Source of the DNA: Chloroherpeton thalassium ATCC 35110
GTDB taxonomy: Bacteria > Bacteroidota > Chlorobiia > Chlorobiales > Chloroherpetonaceae
Direction: 5' to 3'
Assembly (NCBI RefSeq): GCF_000020525.1
Contig: NC_011026.1
Span: 1,470,001-1,534,000, forward strand
Length of the DNA: 64,000 nucleotides
Below are positions 54,413 through 63,196 of the stretch, piece by piece. How positions within the stretch are numbered: the first letter of the stretch is position 1; each line of letters opens with the position of its first letter. The notes beneath the pieces were generated by a model. The model was not told the origin of the DNA and did no database searches. It saw nothing but the letters and a program-made list of their open reading frames with translations. Both the position numbers and the translations under genes were made by a program.

Positions 54413-55624
54413 ATGAAGCACCAAGCTGGGCAAAAACATCCAGAAAAAGCAGGGTTTGGAGACGCGCTAAAACAGCGGTTGGCGGGATTCTTTAGAGACA
54501 TGCGCGAGACTTTTAGCAGCGAGTTGCTCAAGGTGCTCCTTTTTATTCTCGTGTTAGGATTTTTTTCCGCAGCGCTGGTTTTTTGGTTTGAAAACACGGT
54601 CAATCAAGGTTTTAAAACAATTGAAGATGCCATTTGGTGGGCTTTTGTGACGCTGACAACCACCGGCTACGGCGATATTTATCCAATTACAACGCCAGGT
54701 CGAATGGTCACGGTTGTGGTGGTGTTGGCTGGCGTTGTCACGCTCTCGATTCTTTCCGGTGTCGTCTCATCCATTTTAGTGGCTCGAAAAATTAAAGAAG
54801 ATCGCGGCTTGCAGGAGGTCAAATTGAAAGGTCATATTTTAATTTGCGGCTGGAATCACAACGCCGAAAAAATTCTATCGCTTTTTCGTGATTCAGGCTC
54901 GAGCAAAAACAAATTCGTGCTCATCAACGAACTGCCCGAATCGCAAATTTCAAACGTGATTTATGCGTTTAAGTCGCTTGAAATCAAGTTCGTGAGCGGA
55001 AAATTCATCAACGAAGAGGTGCTGCAACGCGCCAACGCCAAGCTGGCCGAAGCGGCCATTATTTTAGCAGATTTTTCGAGCGCCGATTCGGCTAAGGTCG
55101 ATGAGCGCACGCTCTTGGCCACGCTCACCTTGAAAAGTATTAATCCGAAGCTAAAAGTCTGTGCGCACATTGTTCATCCGGCCAACCGCGCGCCGCTGCA
55201 ACGCGCCAACGCCGATGCCATTGTTTTAAGCGATCAGCATGTTGGATATTATTTGGTCAATCATGTGATTTCGCCCGGCATTCCAGAGGCGATCGACAAT
55301 CTGTTCGACTACAAAACCGGATCGCAATTTCAAAAAACAGCGATTCCGCCGGAGTTTAAAGGACGCTCGTTTGGCGAACTTTTCCAATATTTTAGGCAGC
55401 ATCAACAGGCCATTCTTATTGGTGTGATTACGGAGGAAAAAGGACTGAGCGTAGACGATATTCTTTCCAGTGAGTCGAGTTCTTATCTCGATGAATTTAT
55501 TCGTCAAAAATTTGCCGAGTCTGGAAAGCAAGTTGGCCAAAAGCGTTCTGTTGTGATGCTCAACCCAAGTGATGATTATGTGATTCTCGATACGGACTCG
55601 GCATTGACGATTGCAAGCAAATAA
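54413..55624 (+). CDS. two-transmembrane potassium channel with RCK/TrkA-N domain
   Basis: A 403-residue channel. The first helix is LLKVLLFILVLGFFSAALVFW (about 40-60), the pore helix and selectivity filter are IWWAFVTLTTTGYGDIYP (TTTGYGD), and the second helix is VTVVVVLAGVVTLSILSGVVSSILV. An RCK/TrkA-N nucleotide-binding domain starts at HILICGWNHNAEKILSLF, and a second regulatory domain follows (HVGYYLVNHVISPGIPEAIDNL, FKGRSFGELFQYF). Such proteins are MthK-like ligand-gated K+ channels. The Rossmann Gly motif is altered (CGWNHNAEK instead of GxGxxG), so nucleotide binding may be weak. A cyclic-nucleotide-binding gene follows 32 bases downstream. Confidence 0.9.
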   Translation: MKHQAGQKHPEKAGFGDALKQRLAGFFRDMRETFSSELLKVLLFILVLGFFSAALVFWFENTVNQGFKTIEDAIWWAFVTLTTTGYGDIYPITTPGRMVTVVVVLAGVVTLSILSGVVSSILVARKIKEDRGLQEVKLKGHILICGWNHNAEKILSLFRDSGSSKNKFVLINELPESQISNVIYAFKSLEIKFVSGKFINEEVLQRANAKLAEAAIILADFSSADSAKVDERTLLATLTLKSINPKLKVCAHIVHPANRAPLQRANADAIVLSDQHVGYYLVNHVISPGIPEAIDNLFDYKTGSQFQKTAIPPEFKGRSFGELFQYFRQHQQAILIGVITEEKGLSVDDILSSESSSYLDEFIRQKFAESGKQVGQKRSVVMLNPSDDYVILDTDSALTIASK

Positions 55625-55656
55625 TTTTTTTGAATGTAAACTGTTCGGAGCAAGTT

Positions 55657-56160
55657 GTGGTTCAACTCGGATTTTTGAAAAACGTGCCGGTTTTTATTGG
55701 GCTGCCCGAAGAAAAACTGAAAAAAATTCAAGAAATTATAACAGAAGAACAGTACGCCGCTTCGGAAATCATTATCAAAGATGGCGACCACGGCGAAACG
55801 ATGTACATTTTGCTCGATGGCGAAGTGTCTATTTCCAAAAAGCTAACGCTTTTGCCGAGCGACGATGAGCACGATGTGAAGGATAAAGTGTTGATTAAAC
55901 TTTCAGCTCGGCATTATGCGATCTTTGGCGAAATGGCACTTTTTGAGGAAAAAAGCGAGCGATCGGCCACCGTCGGCGCGCTGACGCACTGCAAAGTAGG
56001 CACCATTAATCGCGCCGATTTTTTGCAACTTGTAGAAAAAGATTCCGAACTCGGTGCAATTACTTTTAAAAATATCGCAATTATTTTGAGCGAACGGCTC
56101 AAAAAAGCCAATAAAGACATTGTAAAACTGACCACAGCCTTGAGCCTTGCGCTGGGGTAA
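55657..56160 (+). CDS. stand-alone cyclic nucleotide-binding domain protein
   Basis: A 167-residue cNMP-binding domain without a helix-turn-helix or membrane helix. The beta-roll includes IIIKDGDHGETMYILLDGEVSISKKL, and the phosphate-binding cassette is FGEMALFEEKSERSATV, with the Glu and Arg that usually contact the cyclic nucleotide. I choose GTG 55657 because CGGAG lies 6 bases upstream; an upstream TTG at 55630 would add nine residues. It starts 32 bases after the K+ channel gene and precedes pyrC by 29 bases. It could gate the channel in trans in response to a cyclic nucleotide; this is inference. Confidence 0.85.
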   Translation: MVQLGFLKNVPVFIGLPEEKLKKIQEIITEEQYAASEIIIKDGDHGETMYILLDGEVSISKKLTLLPSDDEHDVKDKVLIKLSARHYAIFGEMALFEEKSERSATVGALTHCKVGTINRADFLQLVEKDSELGAITFKNIAIILSERLKKANKDIVKLTTALSLALG

Positions 56161-56189
56161 TCTACATTCAATCGAAATGGCCAACCGTT

Positions 56190-57518
56190 ATGAGTAGCAC
56201 TATTTTAAAAAATGCCCTGTTAATAAATCCTGCGGAAAAATTAAATGCTGTCGGGAGTATGAAGCTTTCTGAAAGCGGCGTAATCGAAGCCGTGGCGCTG
56301 GCGCCCGATGAACTTTCGGCACAGCCAGATGATCGCGTAATCGATTTCACAGGTCGAATCATCTGCTCGGGTCTTTTTGACATGCACGTGCATTTTCGTG
56401 AGCCCGGCTATGAGTACAAAGAAACGCTTGAAACCGGCTCTCGGGCAGCTGTTGCCGGTGGTTTTACCGGCGTGGCCGTGATGCCCAATACAAATCCACC
56501 AATTGATAGCGCGCCAGTGGCATCGTATATCTTTCGAAAATCGGAAAAGTTGCCGATCGATATTCACGTGATTGGTTGCATAACGGAAGGTCGCAAAGGT
56601 GAAAAAATTGCGAATTATGGCGAGCTAAGCGGCGTAGGCGTTTGCACGCTTTCCGATGATGGCAGCGCTGTGATGGATGTCAATGTGATGCGGCTTGCAA
56701 TTGAATACGCAACCGGCTTCGATATGCTGCTTATTCAGCATTGCGAAGATGATCATCTTTCGAAAAAAGGCGTCATGAACGAAGGTTATTTTTCATCGAT
56801 GCTTGGTTTGGCTGGAATTCCCGCAATTTCTGAATCAACTTTGCTTGAAAGAGATATTTCTTTATTGAAATATTTAATGGAATCAAAAGGGAGCGCGTTT
56901 CGGCATACGCCGCGTTATCATGTGGCGCATGTGAGCACCAAAACCTCGCTCGAATTGGTCAAGCGGGCAAAAGCCAGTGGATTGCCTGTGACTTGCGAAG
57001 TCACGCCGCATCATTTCACGCTAACCGAAAAAGATGTGTTTGAGGCGAACTACGATGGCAATTTTATCATGAAACCGCCACTTTGTACGGAATCCGACAA
57101 AGCCGCCATCCTTGAAGCGCTTGTTGATGGCACGATCGACGCCATTGCAACCGACCACGCGCCCCACGCGTCGCATGAAAAATCGGGTGGCATGGCACAA
57201 GCCTCGTTTGGGATTATCGGGTTGGAAACAGCGGTTGGCTTAACTTTTACAGAATTGGTTCATAAAGGTATAATTTCGACATACCGCGCGATTGAATTGC
57301 TTTCGAGCAATCCACGACGTATTTTAAAGCAGGCACCCGTTCGTTTTCAGCCTGGCGAGACGGCAAACCTGACATTTATCGACCCGAGTTATAACTGGAC
57401 ATTACAACCTGAGAACATTTGCTCAAAATCAACCAATACGCCGTTTATGAATCGAGCATTCAAAGGCAAAAGTATTGGCATTTGCAGCAGAGGGACTGTA
57501 ACAATTAACTTGGCATAG
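56190..57518 (+). CDS. pyrC: dihydroorotase
   Basis: A 442-residue amidohydrolase of pyrimidine synthesis, converting carbamoyl aspartate to dihydroorotate. The zinc-binding HxH is in DMHVHFREPGYEYKETL, the second site in ATDHAPHASHEKSG, and VAVMPNTNPPIDS is the classical type I signature. The segment MLIQHCEDDHLSKKG provides another ligand-type His. It belongs to the longer type I (PyrC/PyrX) group by length. It follows the cyclic nucleotide-binding gene by 29 bases and precedes fur on the same strand. Confidence 0.93.
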   Translation: MSSTILKNALLINPAEKLNAVGSMKLSESGVIEAVALAPDELSAQPDDRVIDFTGRIICSGLFDMHVHFREPGYEYKETLETGSRAAVAGGFTGVAVMPNTNPPIDSAPVASYIFRKSEKLPIDIHVIGCITEGRKGEKIANYGELSGVGVCTLSDDGSAVMDVNVMRLAIEYATGFDMLLIQHCEDDHLSKKGVMNEGYFSSMLGLAGIPAISESTLLERDISLLKYLMESKGSAFRHTPRYHVAHVSTKTSLELVKRAKASGLPVTCEVTPHHFTLTEKDVFEANYDGNFIMKPPLCTESDKAAILEALVDGTIDAIATDHAPHASHEKSGGMAQASFGIIGLETAVGLTFTELVHKGIISTYRAIELLSSNPRRILKQAPVRFQPGETANLTFIDPSYNWTLQPENICSKSTNTPFMNRAFKGKSIGICSRGTVTINLA

Positions 57519-57550
57519 GAATCACAAACCAACATGGAGATGAATTTTCA

Positions 57551-57985
57551 ATGACCTACAATGAAAAATACGTAAGCATCTTGCGCCAACACGATTTCAA
57601 GGTTACCCTCCCGCGTGTAAAACTATTAGAAATCCTTGATGGATCGGGTGAACCTCTGAGCGCATTCGATATTCACAAAACGCTTTCAAAGCACGGAACA
57701 GATTTGGCGACCATCTACCGTTCGCTCAGCAAATTTGTTGAAGCCGGCTTGCTCAATAAAATTGACTTTGGCGATGAATTTTCAAGGTATGAGTTGGCAA
57801 CCAACGAGCACTATCATCACTTTATCTGCAACGAATGTGGCAAAGTGATTAAAATTCACCAGTGCAATTTTGATAAACTTTCTAAGGACATTGAAAAAGT
57901 CGCTGGGCACAAAGTGCTTTCACATGAGATTATATTCAGAGGCATTTGCAATGAGTGCGTTTCCGTTGCAAGTGTGGCGCACTGA
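57551..57985 (+). CDS. fur: Fur-family metal-responsive transcription regulator
   Basis: A 144-residue winged-helix regulator. The DNA-binding domain (HDFKVTLPRVKLLEILDGSG, then DLATIYRSLSKFVEAGL) is typical. The metal site includes YHHFICNECGKVIKIHQCNF and the C-terminal GICNECVS, giving two CxxC pairs for structural zinc. It could be Fur, PerR or Zur; the residues visible do not settle which metal is sensed. The gene follows pyrC by 32 bases, with GGAG before the ATG, and is followed by a 12-bp terminator stem. Confidence 0.9.
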   Translation: MTYNEKYVSILRQHDFKVTLPRVKLLEILDGSGEPLSAFDIHKTLSKHGTDLATIYRSLSKFVEAGLLNKIDFGDEFSRYELATNEHYHHFICNECGKVIKIHQCNFDKLSKDIEKVAGHKVLSHEIIFRGICNECVSVASVAH

Positions 57986-58004
57986 ATTTTAAACTGAATG
58001 CAAA

Positions 58005-58056
58005 AAGAAACCGAATTAACCAGCTTTTTTGAAGCCAATTAATTCGGTTTAAAAAT
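58005..58056. terminator. bidirectional terminator between fur and ribBA
   Basis: AAACCGAATTAA (58009-58020) and TTAATTCGGTTT (58040-58051) form a perfect 12-bp stem flanked by A-rich and T-containing runs. It separates the convergent fur and ribBA genes. Confidence 0.85.
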
Positions 58057-58075
58057 TAAAATCCTCCACAGGTGG

Positions 58076-59359
58076 TTAATGCGAGCCAAGAATTTTTTGC
58101 AAAATGAGTTGCTCTTGGTCTGAAGTCGCGCCCATCAAATGCCCTAACTTATCGCGTTTGGTTTCCAAATAAGAGCGGTTGATATGGTTCGGTTTCATTT
58201 CAATTGGAATGCGCTCGACAACCTTCAATCCATAGCCTTCCAGGCCAACCACTTTTTTCGGATTATTTGTCATCACGCGCATTTGCTTAACACCCAGATC
58301 GAGTAAAATTTGTGCGCCAATGCCATAATCGCGCAAATCCGCTTTGAACCCAAGCATTTCGTTGGCTTCAACCGTGTCGTAGCCTTGATCTTGGAGATTA
58401 TACGCTTTGAGTTTATTGATCAATCCGATGCCTCGTCCTTCTTGCATCATGTAGAGCAAAACGCCGCGACCTTCTTTTTCGATGTTCATCATGGCGGTGG
58501 CGAGTTGCTCGCCGCAATCGCAGCGCATAGAACCGAAAATATCGCCTGTGGCGCATTGAGAATGCACGCGCAGCAAAACTGGTTCGTTGGTTGTTACATC
58601 GCCTTTTACAAGCGCCAGGTGATTTTTGTCGTCGATGAACGTTTCATAAGCAATTAAGCGAAACGTACCAAAATGAGTTGGCAAAGATGTTTCGACGGCG
58701 CGCCGCACAATTTTTTCGCGCTGCATTCGATAAGCGACCAAATCTTTGATCGTGATTAACTTGAGGTCGAATTTCCTGGCAAATTGCACCAAATCCGGCA
58801 CGCGCGCCATTGAGCCGTCTTCTTTTAAAATTTCGCACAACACGCCGCAAGGTTGAAACCCGGCAAGTCGCGATAAATCAACAGCCGCTTCCGTGTGGCC
58901 AACACGGCGAAGCACGCCACCATCCATGGCGCGAAGCGGAAAAATATGTCCGGGTCTGGCAAAATCCGACGCTTTTGAATTTGGATTGGCAAGTTGCTGA
59001 ACAGTAATGGCTCTATCGTGTGCGGAAATGCCAGTCGAAACGCCCGGCAAGCAAGAGTCGACCGATACGGTAAAATTGGTTTCGTGCATGGAGGTGTTGA
59101 CCTGCACCATCGGTTTGAGTTCGAGTTCATTTGAGCGTTGCATTGTAATGGCAACACAAAGCAGCCCGCGCGCTTCTTTGGTGATGAAATTGACCATTTC
59201 AGGCGTCACATTCTCGGCAGCTGTGATCACATCGCCCTCGTTTTCTCTATCTTCATCGTCAACAACTACCACAAGCTTTCCCTGACGAATATCCTCTAAA
59301 GCAGATTCTATACTATCGAATTGCCCGTTGCTCATTTCATTTTCAATTTTAATTGACAT
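58076..59359 (-). CDS. ribBA: bifunctional DHBP synthase/GTP cyclohydrolase II
   Basis: A 427-residue fusion of two riboflavin-pathway enzymes. The N-terminal half is 3,4-dihydroxy-2-butanone-4-phosphate synthase: [20 protein letters not shown], then [28 protein letters not shown]. The C-terminal half is GTP cyclohydrolase [23 protein letters not shown] holds the zinc cysteines, and [22 protein letters not shown] follows. The lengths of both halves are normal, and the order is the usual RibB-RibA. The ATG is at 59359. No FMN riboswitch is visible upstream. Confidence 0.95.
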   Translation of the reverse strand: MSIKIENEMSNGQFDSIESALEDIRQGKLVVVVDDEDRENEGDVITAAENVTPEMVNFITKEARGLLCVAITMQRSNELELKPMVQVNTSMHETNFTVSVDSCLPGVSTGISAHDRAITVQQLANPNSKASDFARPGHIFPLRAMDGGVLRRVGHTEAAVDLSRLAGFQPCGVLCEILKEDGSMARVPDLVQFARKFDLKLITIKDLVAYRMQREKIVRRAVETSLPTHFGTFRLIAYETFIDDKNHLALVKGDVTTNEPVLLRVHSQCATGDIFGSMRCDCGEQLATAMMNIEKEGRGVLLYMMQEGRGIGLINKLKAYNLQDQGYDTVEANEMLGFKADLRDYGIGAQILLDLGVKQMRVMTNNPKKVVGLEGYGLKVVERIPIEMKPNHINRSYLETKRDKLGHLMGATSDQEQLILQKILGSH

Positions 59360-59669
59360 CGCTAAAGTTTGTTAGGAATCGCCCGACTTTCAGGCAAAAG
59401 TTAAAATAAAAAATCACGAAGTAGTAACAAGCTACGCCGAAAGAATTTCTGTTCATTTTTCAAATCATTTGCAAATAGAAGCTCATCCCGCAGCGGTTTC
59501 TTTCAGGCAGCAAGCCGGCCGTTTTAGATTCAAAAGCATTTCCCGCGAGCATTTTGCGTCGAAAAATCGACAATTCACAAGAAATGCTTTCATTTCAGTT
59601 GAAAATCTTGTAATTAAGGCCGTCACATTAACTTCTATCAACATATTTTTTTGCAGTTTCTTAGGTCGT

Positions 59670-61103
59670 ATGGTTTCTCAGGACAACACGAAGTTAGTGA
59701 ATTTCAACGCTGAAATTTTTAGAAAAATAGGCGCGCTCGCCGATGAAATGCAGCTTCCCTGCTACGCGGTTGGTGGATTTGTGCGAGATTCATTGCTTCA
59801 GCGCAAATGTAAAGATATTGATATCATGGTGGTTGGCGAGCCAATTGCGTTTGCCAAAGCTGCCAAAACCAAGTTGAACGGATTTGGGTTTGCCGTTTTT
59901 GAGCGTTTTCGTACGGCGAGGCTTTCGTTGAAAGATCGCGAGATGGGCGAAATTGAGCTGGAGTTTGTTGGTGCGCGAAAAGAAAGCTACTCGCCGGAAT
60001 CCAGGAAGCCAATTACCGAAGTCGGCACGCTTCAAGACGATTTATCTCGGCGCGATTTTACCATCAACGCGCTTGCCGTGAGTTTAAATCAGGCAACCTT
60101 TGGCAAATTAACAGATCTTTTCAACGGGCGGAATGATTTGAGCGCGCAACTGCTTCGCACGCCGCTTGAACCAGAAAGCACGTTCTCGGACGATCCGCTT
60201 CGCATGATGCGCGCCGCGCGTTTTGCCTCGCAACTCAATTTCAACTTAGAGCCGGAGATTTTCGTGGCGATGCAAAACATGCACCGGCGAATTGGCATTG
60301 TCTCCAAGGAGCGCGTGAGAGACGAATTATTTAAAATAATGGCCTCGCCAAAGCCATCGGTCGGATTGGATATTCTTTATAAAACTGGCGTTTTGAAAGA
60401 AATTCTGCCGGAGCTGACAGCAATGGCTGGTGTTGAGCAAATCGATGGCGTTGGTCATAAGGATACGTTTTACCATACGCTCAAAGTGGTCGATAACATT
60501 TCTGAAATGTCGGAGAAGTTTTGGCTGCGCATGGCAGCGCTTTTCCACGACGTGGGCAAACCGAAAACCAAGCGGTTTAAAGAAGGTCATGGCTGGACAT
60601 TTCACGGCCACGATGCCGTGGGCGCAGCAATGATGCAGCGAATTTTCCGCAAGCAAAAATTTCCGTTGGATCATTTAGAATATGTGCAAAAACTGATTCG
60701 GTTGCATTTGCGGCCTATTCCACTTTCCGGTGAGGAAATCACGGATTCGGCTATTCGGCGCTTGATGTTTGAAGCTGGCGAAGAACTTGATGATTTGATG
60801 ATGCTTTGCCGCGCCGATGTGACCAGCAAAAATCCCCAAAAGGTCGAAAAAATCATGAGCAACTTTCTTTTGGTTGAAGAGAAAGTTTCTCAGGTTTGCG
60901 AAAAGGATTTGCTGGCAAAATGGCGTCCGCCGATCAACGGTGTAGAAATCATGGAAATGTTTAACCTGTCGGAAGGGAAAATAGTTGGGCTGTTAAAAAA
61001 GTCGATGGAAAATGCTATTATCGACGGTGTTATTCCTTATGATAAAGAAGCGGCTATGCGCTTCTTAAATGACGAGTTTCAGAAGATAAACGACAAAAAT
61101 TAA
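59670..61103 (+). CDS. poly(A) polymerase/CCA-adding tRNA nucleotidyltransferase with HD domain
   Basis: A 477-residue class II nucleotidyltransferase. The catalytic head has YAVGGFVRDSLLQRKCKDIDIMVVG (GG and DxD). DDLSRRDFTINALAVSLNQ and EPESTFSDDPLRMMRAARF follow in the usual order. The C-terminal HD domain includes AALFHDVGKPKTKRF. These enzymes add CCA or poly(A) to RNA 3' ends, and the sequence alone does not decide between CCA-adding and polyadenylating activity. Start ATG 59670 is chosen because the family begins about 30 residues before GGFVRD; the long upstream frame to 59469 is not family-like. Confidence 0.88.
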   Translation: MVSQDNTKLVNFNAEIFRKIGALADEMQLPCYAVGGFVRDSLLQRKCKDIDIMVVGEPIAFAKAAKTKLNGFGFAVFERFRTARLSLKDREMGEIELEFVGARKESYSPESRKPITEVGTLQDDLSRRDFTINALAVSLNQATFGKLTDLFNGRNDLSAQLLRTPLEPESTFSDDPLRMMRAARFASQLNFNLEPEIFVAMQNMHRRIGIVSKERVRDELFKIMASPKPSVGLDILYKTGVLKEILPELTAMAGVEQIDGVGHKDTFYHTLKVVDNISEMSEKFWLRMAALFHDVGKPKTKRFKEGHGWTFHGHDAVGAAMMQRIFRKQKFPLDHLEYVQKLIRLHLRPIPLSGEEITDSAIRRLMFEAGEELDDLMMLCRADVTSKNPQKVEKIMSNFLLVEEKVSQVCEKDLLAKWRPPINGVEIMEMFNLSEGKIVGLLKKSMENAIIDGVIPYDKEAAMRFLNDEFQKINDKN

Positions 61104-61200
61104 CCATTTTCTATTGGGGCGATTTATCATATTCTCAAAAGAATTTGCTATCATCACGGAAAAATAAAGCAGCGCTTACACTCACGAAAAATTTATCATC

Positions 61201-62103
61201 ATGAAAAAGGCAATTTTCCTTGTTGCTTTACTCTTTAGCTTTATTCCCACTTTGGCCAACGCGCAATCCATGGATGGCGAAGTAGCGCCATCAGATTCAA
61301 CCCTGCAGATTGAAGATGACGCTGCGCTCTCCGAAGAACCAGTTACAACTGAAGACTCGGCATCAGAGGCGGTGGCGGAACCCATCGGTGAAGCAGTTTC
61401 CTCTGAGGAAGCGGTTACCATGGAAGCGCCGGAATCTGCTGATTCAAGTGCGGCGGTGCAAACATCTGAACCTGAAGCGGTAACTACGGCAAGTGAAAAA
61501 GTTGTAGAACCAACTCCGCAGCCACCACAGAAAGCGGTTTCCAAGCCAGAGCCAAAAGTGCAGGCAGCTCGAGAAGAAAAAGAGCCTGTTTCTGAAGCGC
61601 CTCAGTACGGAACTGATGAAGCAACTGAAACGATTGTTAGAGGGAGCTTTGGTTTTGGTGTGACGATGGGACAAGGTGATTTTTCTGATTTTAGTGGATA
61701 TAACGCCGCCGGAAAAATGAAAATCAGTCCGCCAAACTTGCCGTTTAAAATTGTCGGTTTACTACAAGTCAATGCGTTGGATTACAACAATCGGAATCAA
61801 GATGTGAATTCGGTTGGCGCTGGCATTGAATTTCCATTGACCACTATTTCAGAAAAATTGACGCCATATATAAGCGCTGAGCTTTCAGCTGTGTATTTGC
61901 ATGGACAATATTATAACTCTAATGCGTTTAACCGTTTGGGTGCTGGTTTAGGGGTTGGTGCAGAGTTGGAATTGGAGGATTTCCCCGTCGTATTTGATGC
62001 CGAGTTCAAATATCGAATGGCGAACTTAGTGAATAAACTTCCAGATGAAATCGATATCAGTCTGATGCAATTTTGGGTTCACTTTTTATTCCCGATGTTA
62101 TAA
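61201..62103 (+). CDS. exported outer-membrane beta-barrel protein with an acidic repeat-like N-terminus
   Basis: A 300-residue protein with a signal peptide (KKAIFLVALLFSFIPTLANA). A long, acidic and Glu/Ser/Ala/Pro-rich, likely disordered segment (about 22-140) precedes a C-terminal barrel-like part (FGFGVTMGQGDFSDFSGY, LLQVNALDYNN, GAGIEFPLTTISEKLTPYISAEL) that ends in a phenylalanine-containing strand. The barrel is small, perhaps eight strands, like porin-family OmpW/OmpX-size proteins. Function unknown. A strong hairpin follows, and the gene stands alone. Confidence 0.75.
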   Translation: MKKAIFLVALLFSFIPTLANAQSMDGEVAPSDSTLQIEDDAALSEEPVTTEDSASEAVAEPIGEAVSSEEAVTMEAPESADSSAAVQTSEPEAVTTASEKVVEPTPQPPQKAVSKPEPKVQAAREEKEPVSEAPQYGTDEATETIVRGSFGFGVTMGQGDFSDFSGYNAAGKMKISPPNLPFKIVGLLQVNALDYNNRNQDVNSVGAGIEFPLTTISEKLTPYISAELSAVYLHGQYYNSNAFNRLGAGLGVGAELELEDFPVVFDAEFKYRMANLVNKLPDEIDISLMQFWVHFLFPML

Positions 62104-62112
62104 GTTTTGAAC

Positions 62113-62160
62113 AGTCCTTCTGGCGTAAAGTCGCGCCAGGCTTTCACCTGAAGGACTTTC
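62113..62160 (+). terminator. rho-independent terminator after the beta-barrel gene
   Basis: AGTCCTTC (62113-62120) pairs with GAAGGACT (62150-62157), and an inner CTGGCG/CGCCAG stem (62120-62125/62134-62139) nests within. A T-containing tail follows. Confidence 0.8.
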
Positions 62161-62238
62161 ATTTCACTGTTTTCTAAAGGTTTTCATCGATTTCACCCCC
62201 GCCATCACGCGAATCAAACGAGTTTCCTGGCATCGCAT

Positions 62239-62664
62239 ATGAAAGACACGCACTTTTATCTATCGCTTTTCATTGTTTTCTTTATCATTGGTTCGTTGCC
62301 TGTGCTTGAAAAAGTGACTTTGGGACGGCTGTCGCCGCCGCAATTGGCGTTTTTGCGAGGTTTATCTCAAACGTTTTTTTATGGCGTGCTGCTTTATGCG
62401 AGTGGTGGGCTTTTTGAGCTAAAAACGGCACCCGCCAAATTTGTCATTTTTGGACTTTTGCAAGGCGTGGCAACTGCCGTGATGCTTTATTTTTACTTTT
62501 CGGCAATGCAGCATGGAGAAGCATCTACGGTAAAAACACTTACCTCAGCTTCCCCAATGCTGACCTATCTTTTAGCCATTTTTTTTCTGAAAGAACCGTT
62601 TTCGCTCGAGCGCAGCATCGGGATTTTGCTCGTTATCGCGGGAATTTATCTTCTGATGAGATAA
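62239..62664 (+). CDS. single-domain EamA-like membrane transporter
   Basis: A 141-residue membrane protein with four to five helices: YLSLFIVFFIIGSLPVLEKV, LAFLRGLSQTFFYGVLLYAS, FVIFGLLQGVATAVMLYFYF, TSASPMLTYLLAIFFLKEPF and SIGILLVIAGIYLLMR. The LTSASPMLTYLLAIFFLKEPFSLERSIGI stretch is the EamA/DMT signature. Typical EamA transporters have two such domains, so this is a half-size (EmrE-like) member that would work as a dimer. The substrate is unknown. Start ATG 62239. Confidence 0.82.
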   Translation: MKDTHFYLSLFIVFFIIGSLPVLEKVTLGRLSPPQLAFLRGLSQTFFYGVLLYASGGLFELKTAPAKFVIFGLLQGVATAVMLYFYFSAMQHGEASTVKTLTSASPMLTYLLAIFFLKEPFSLERSIGILLVIAGIYLLMR

Positions 62665-62673
62665 AGGCCTGAA

Positions 62674-63108
62674 TTAATGCTTGTGATCTTTATTGCAGGA
62701 GCATTTTGGCGGTTCTAAATCATCGTCGTCTTCGTCTATTTGTTCGGCTGCTCCAGCAAAAATCGTGTAAATTTGCTCTTCCGTAAAGCCTTGTTTCTCC
62801 AAAAATGACATAAATCGAAACATCCCTAAATCCGCGAGCATGGCTTTCGGCTTCTCTTCGTCCGAGATTTCATAAGCTTTGCAGTTGCTATTCGAAGCGG
62901 CGATCCATTTTGAAATAAACGCAGCAGCTTCGCCTTTTTCAGTGAAATATTCCGTGATGATGCGCACCGCATCGTCGTAAGTTGGGTTCGGATTTTCCGT
63001 AAAGATTTTTTCCATGTCTCTGGAAATCTTGCCAAATTCGGTCATGCCGGGGCCGTCGAGTGTCTCTTCAAGCAATTCGATCGCTTTGTCACTTAAATTC
63101 GTGTTCAT
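62674..63108 (-). CDS. soluble acidic protein of unknown function with a CxC-His tail
   Basis: A 144-residue soluble protein, unrecognised. It is helical and acidic, with EEQIYTIFAGAAEQIDEDDDDLE and a C-terminal CSCNKDHKH. This tail (Cys-x-Cys, His-x-His) might bind a metal. No membrane segment or signal is visible. The ATG at 63108 is preferred over a TTG two codons earlier. It is convergent with the EamA-like gene, separated by 9 bases. Confidence 0.65.
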   Translation of the reverse strand: MNTNLSDKAIELLEETLDGPGMTEFGKISRDMEKIFTENPNPTYDDAVRIITEYFTEKGEAAAFISKWIAASNSNCKAYEISDEEKPKAMLADLGMFRFMSFLEKQGFTEEQIYTIFAGAAEQIDEDDDDLEPPKCSCNKDHKH

Positions 63109-63196
63109 CAGCAAAATCAGATTTATTAGTGAAAGTAAAATAGGTACTTTTACAACCGATTCCGGTAAGATACACCTTTAACTCATTTTTACTATC

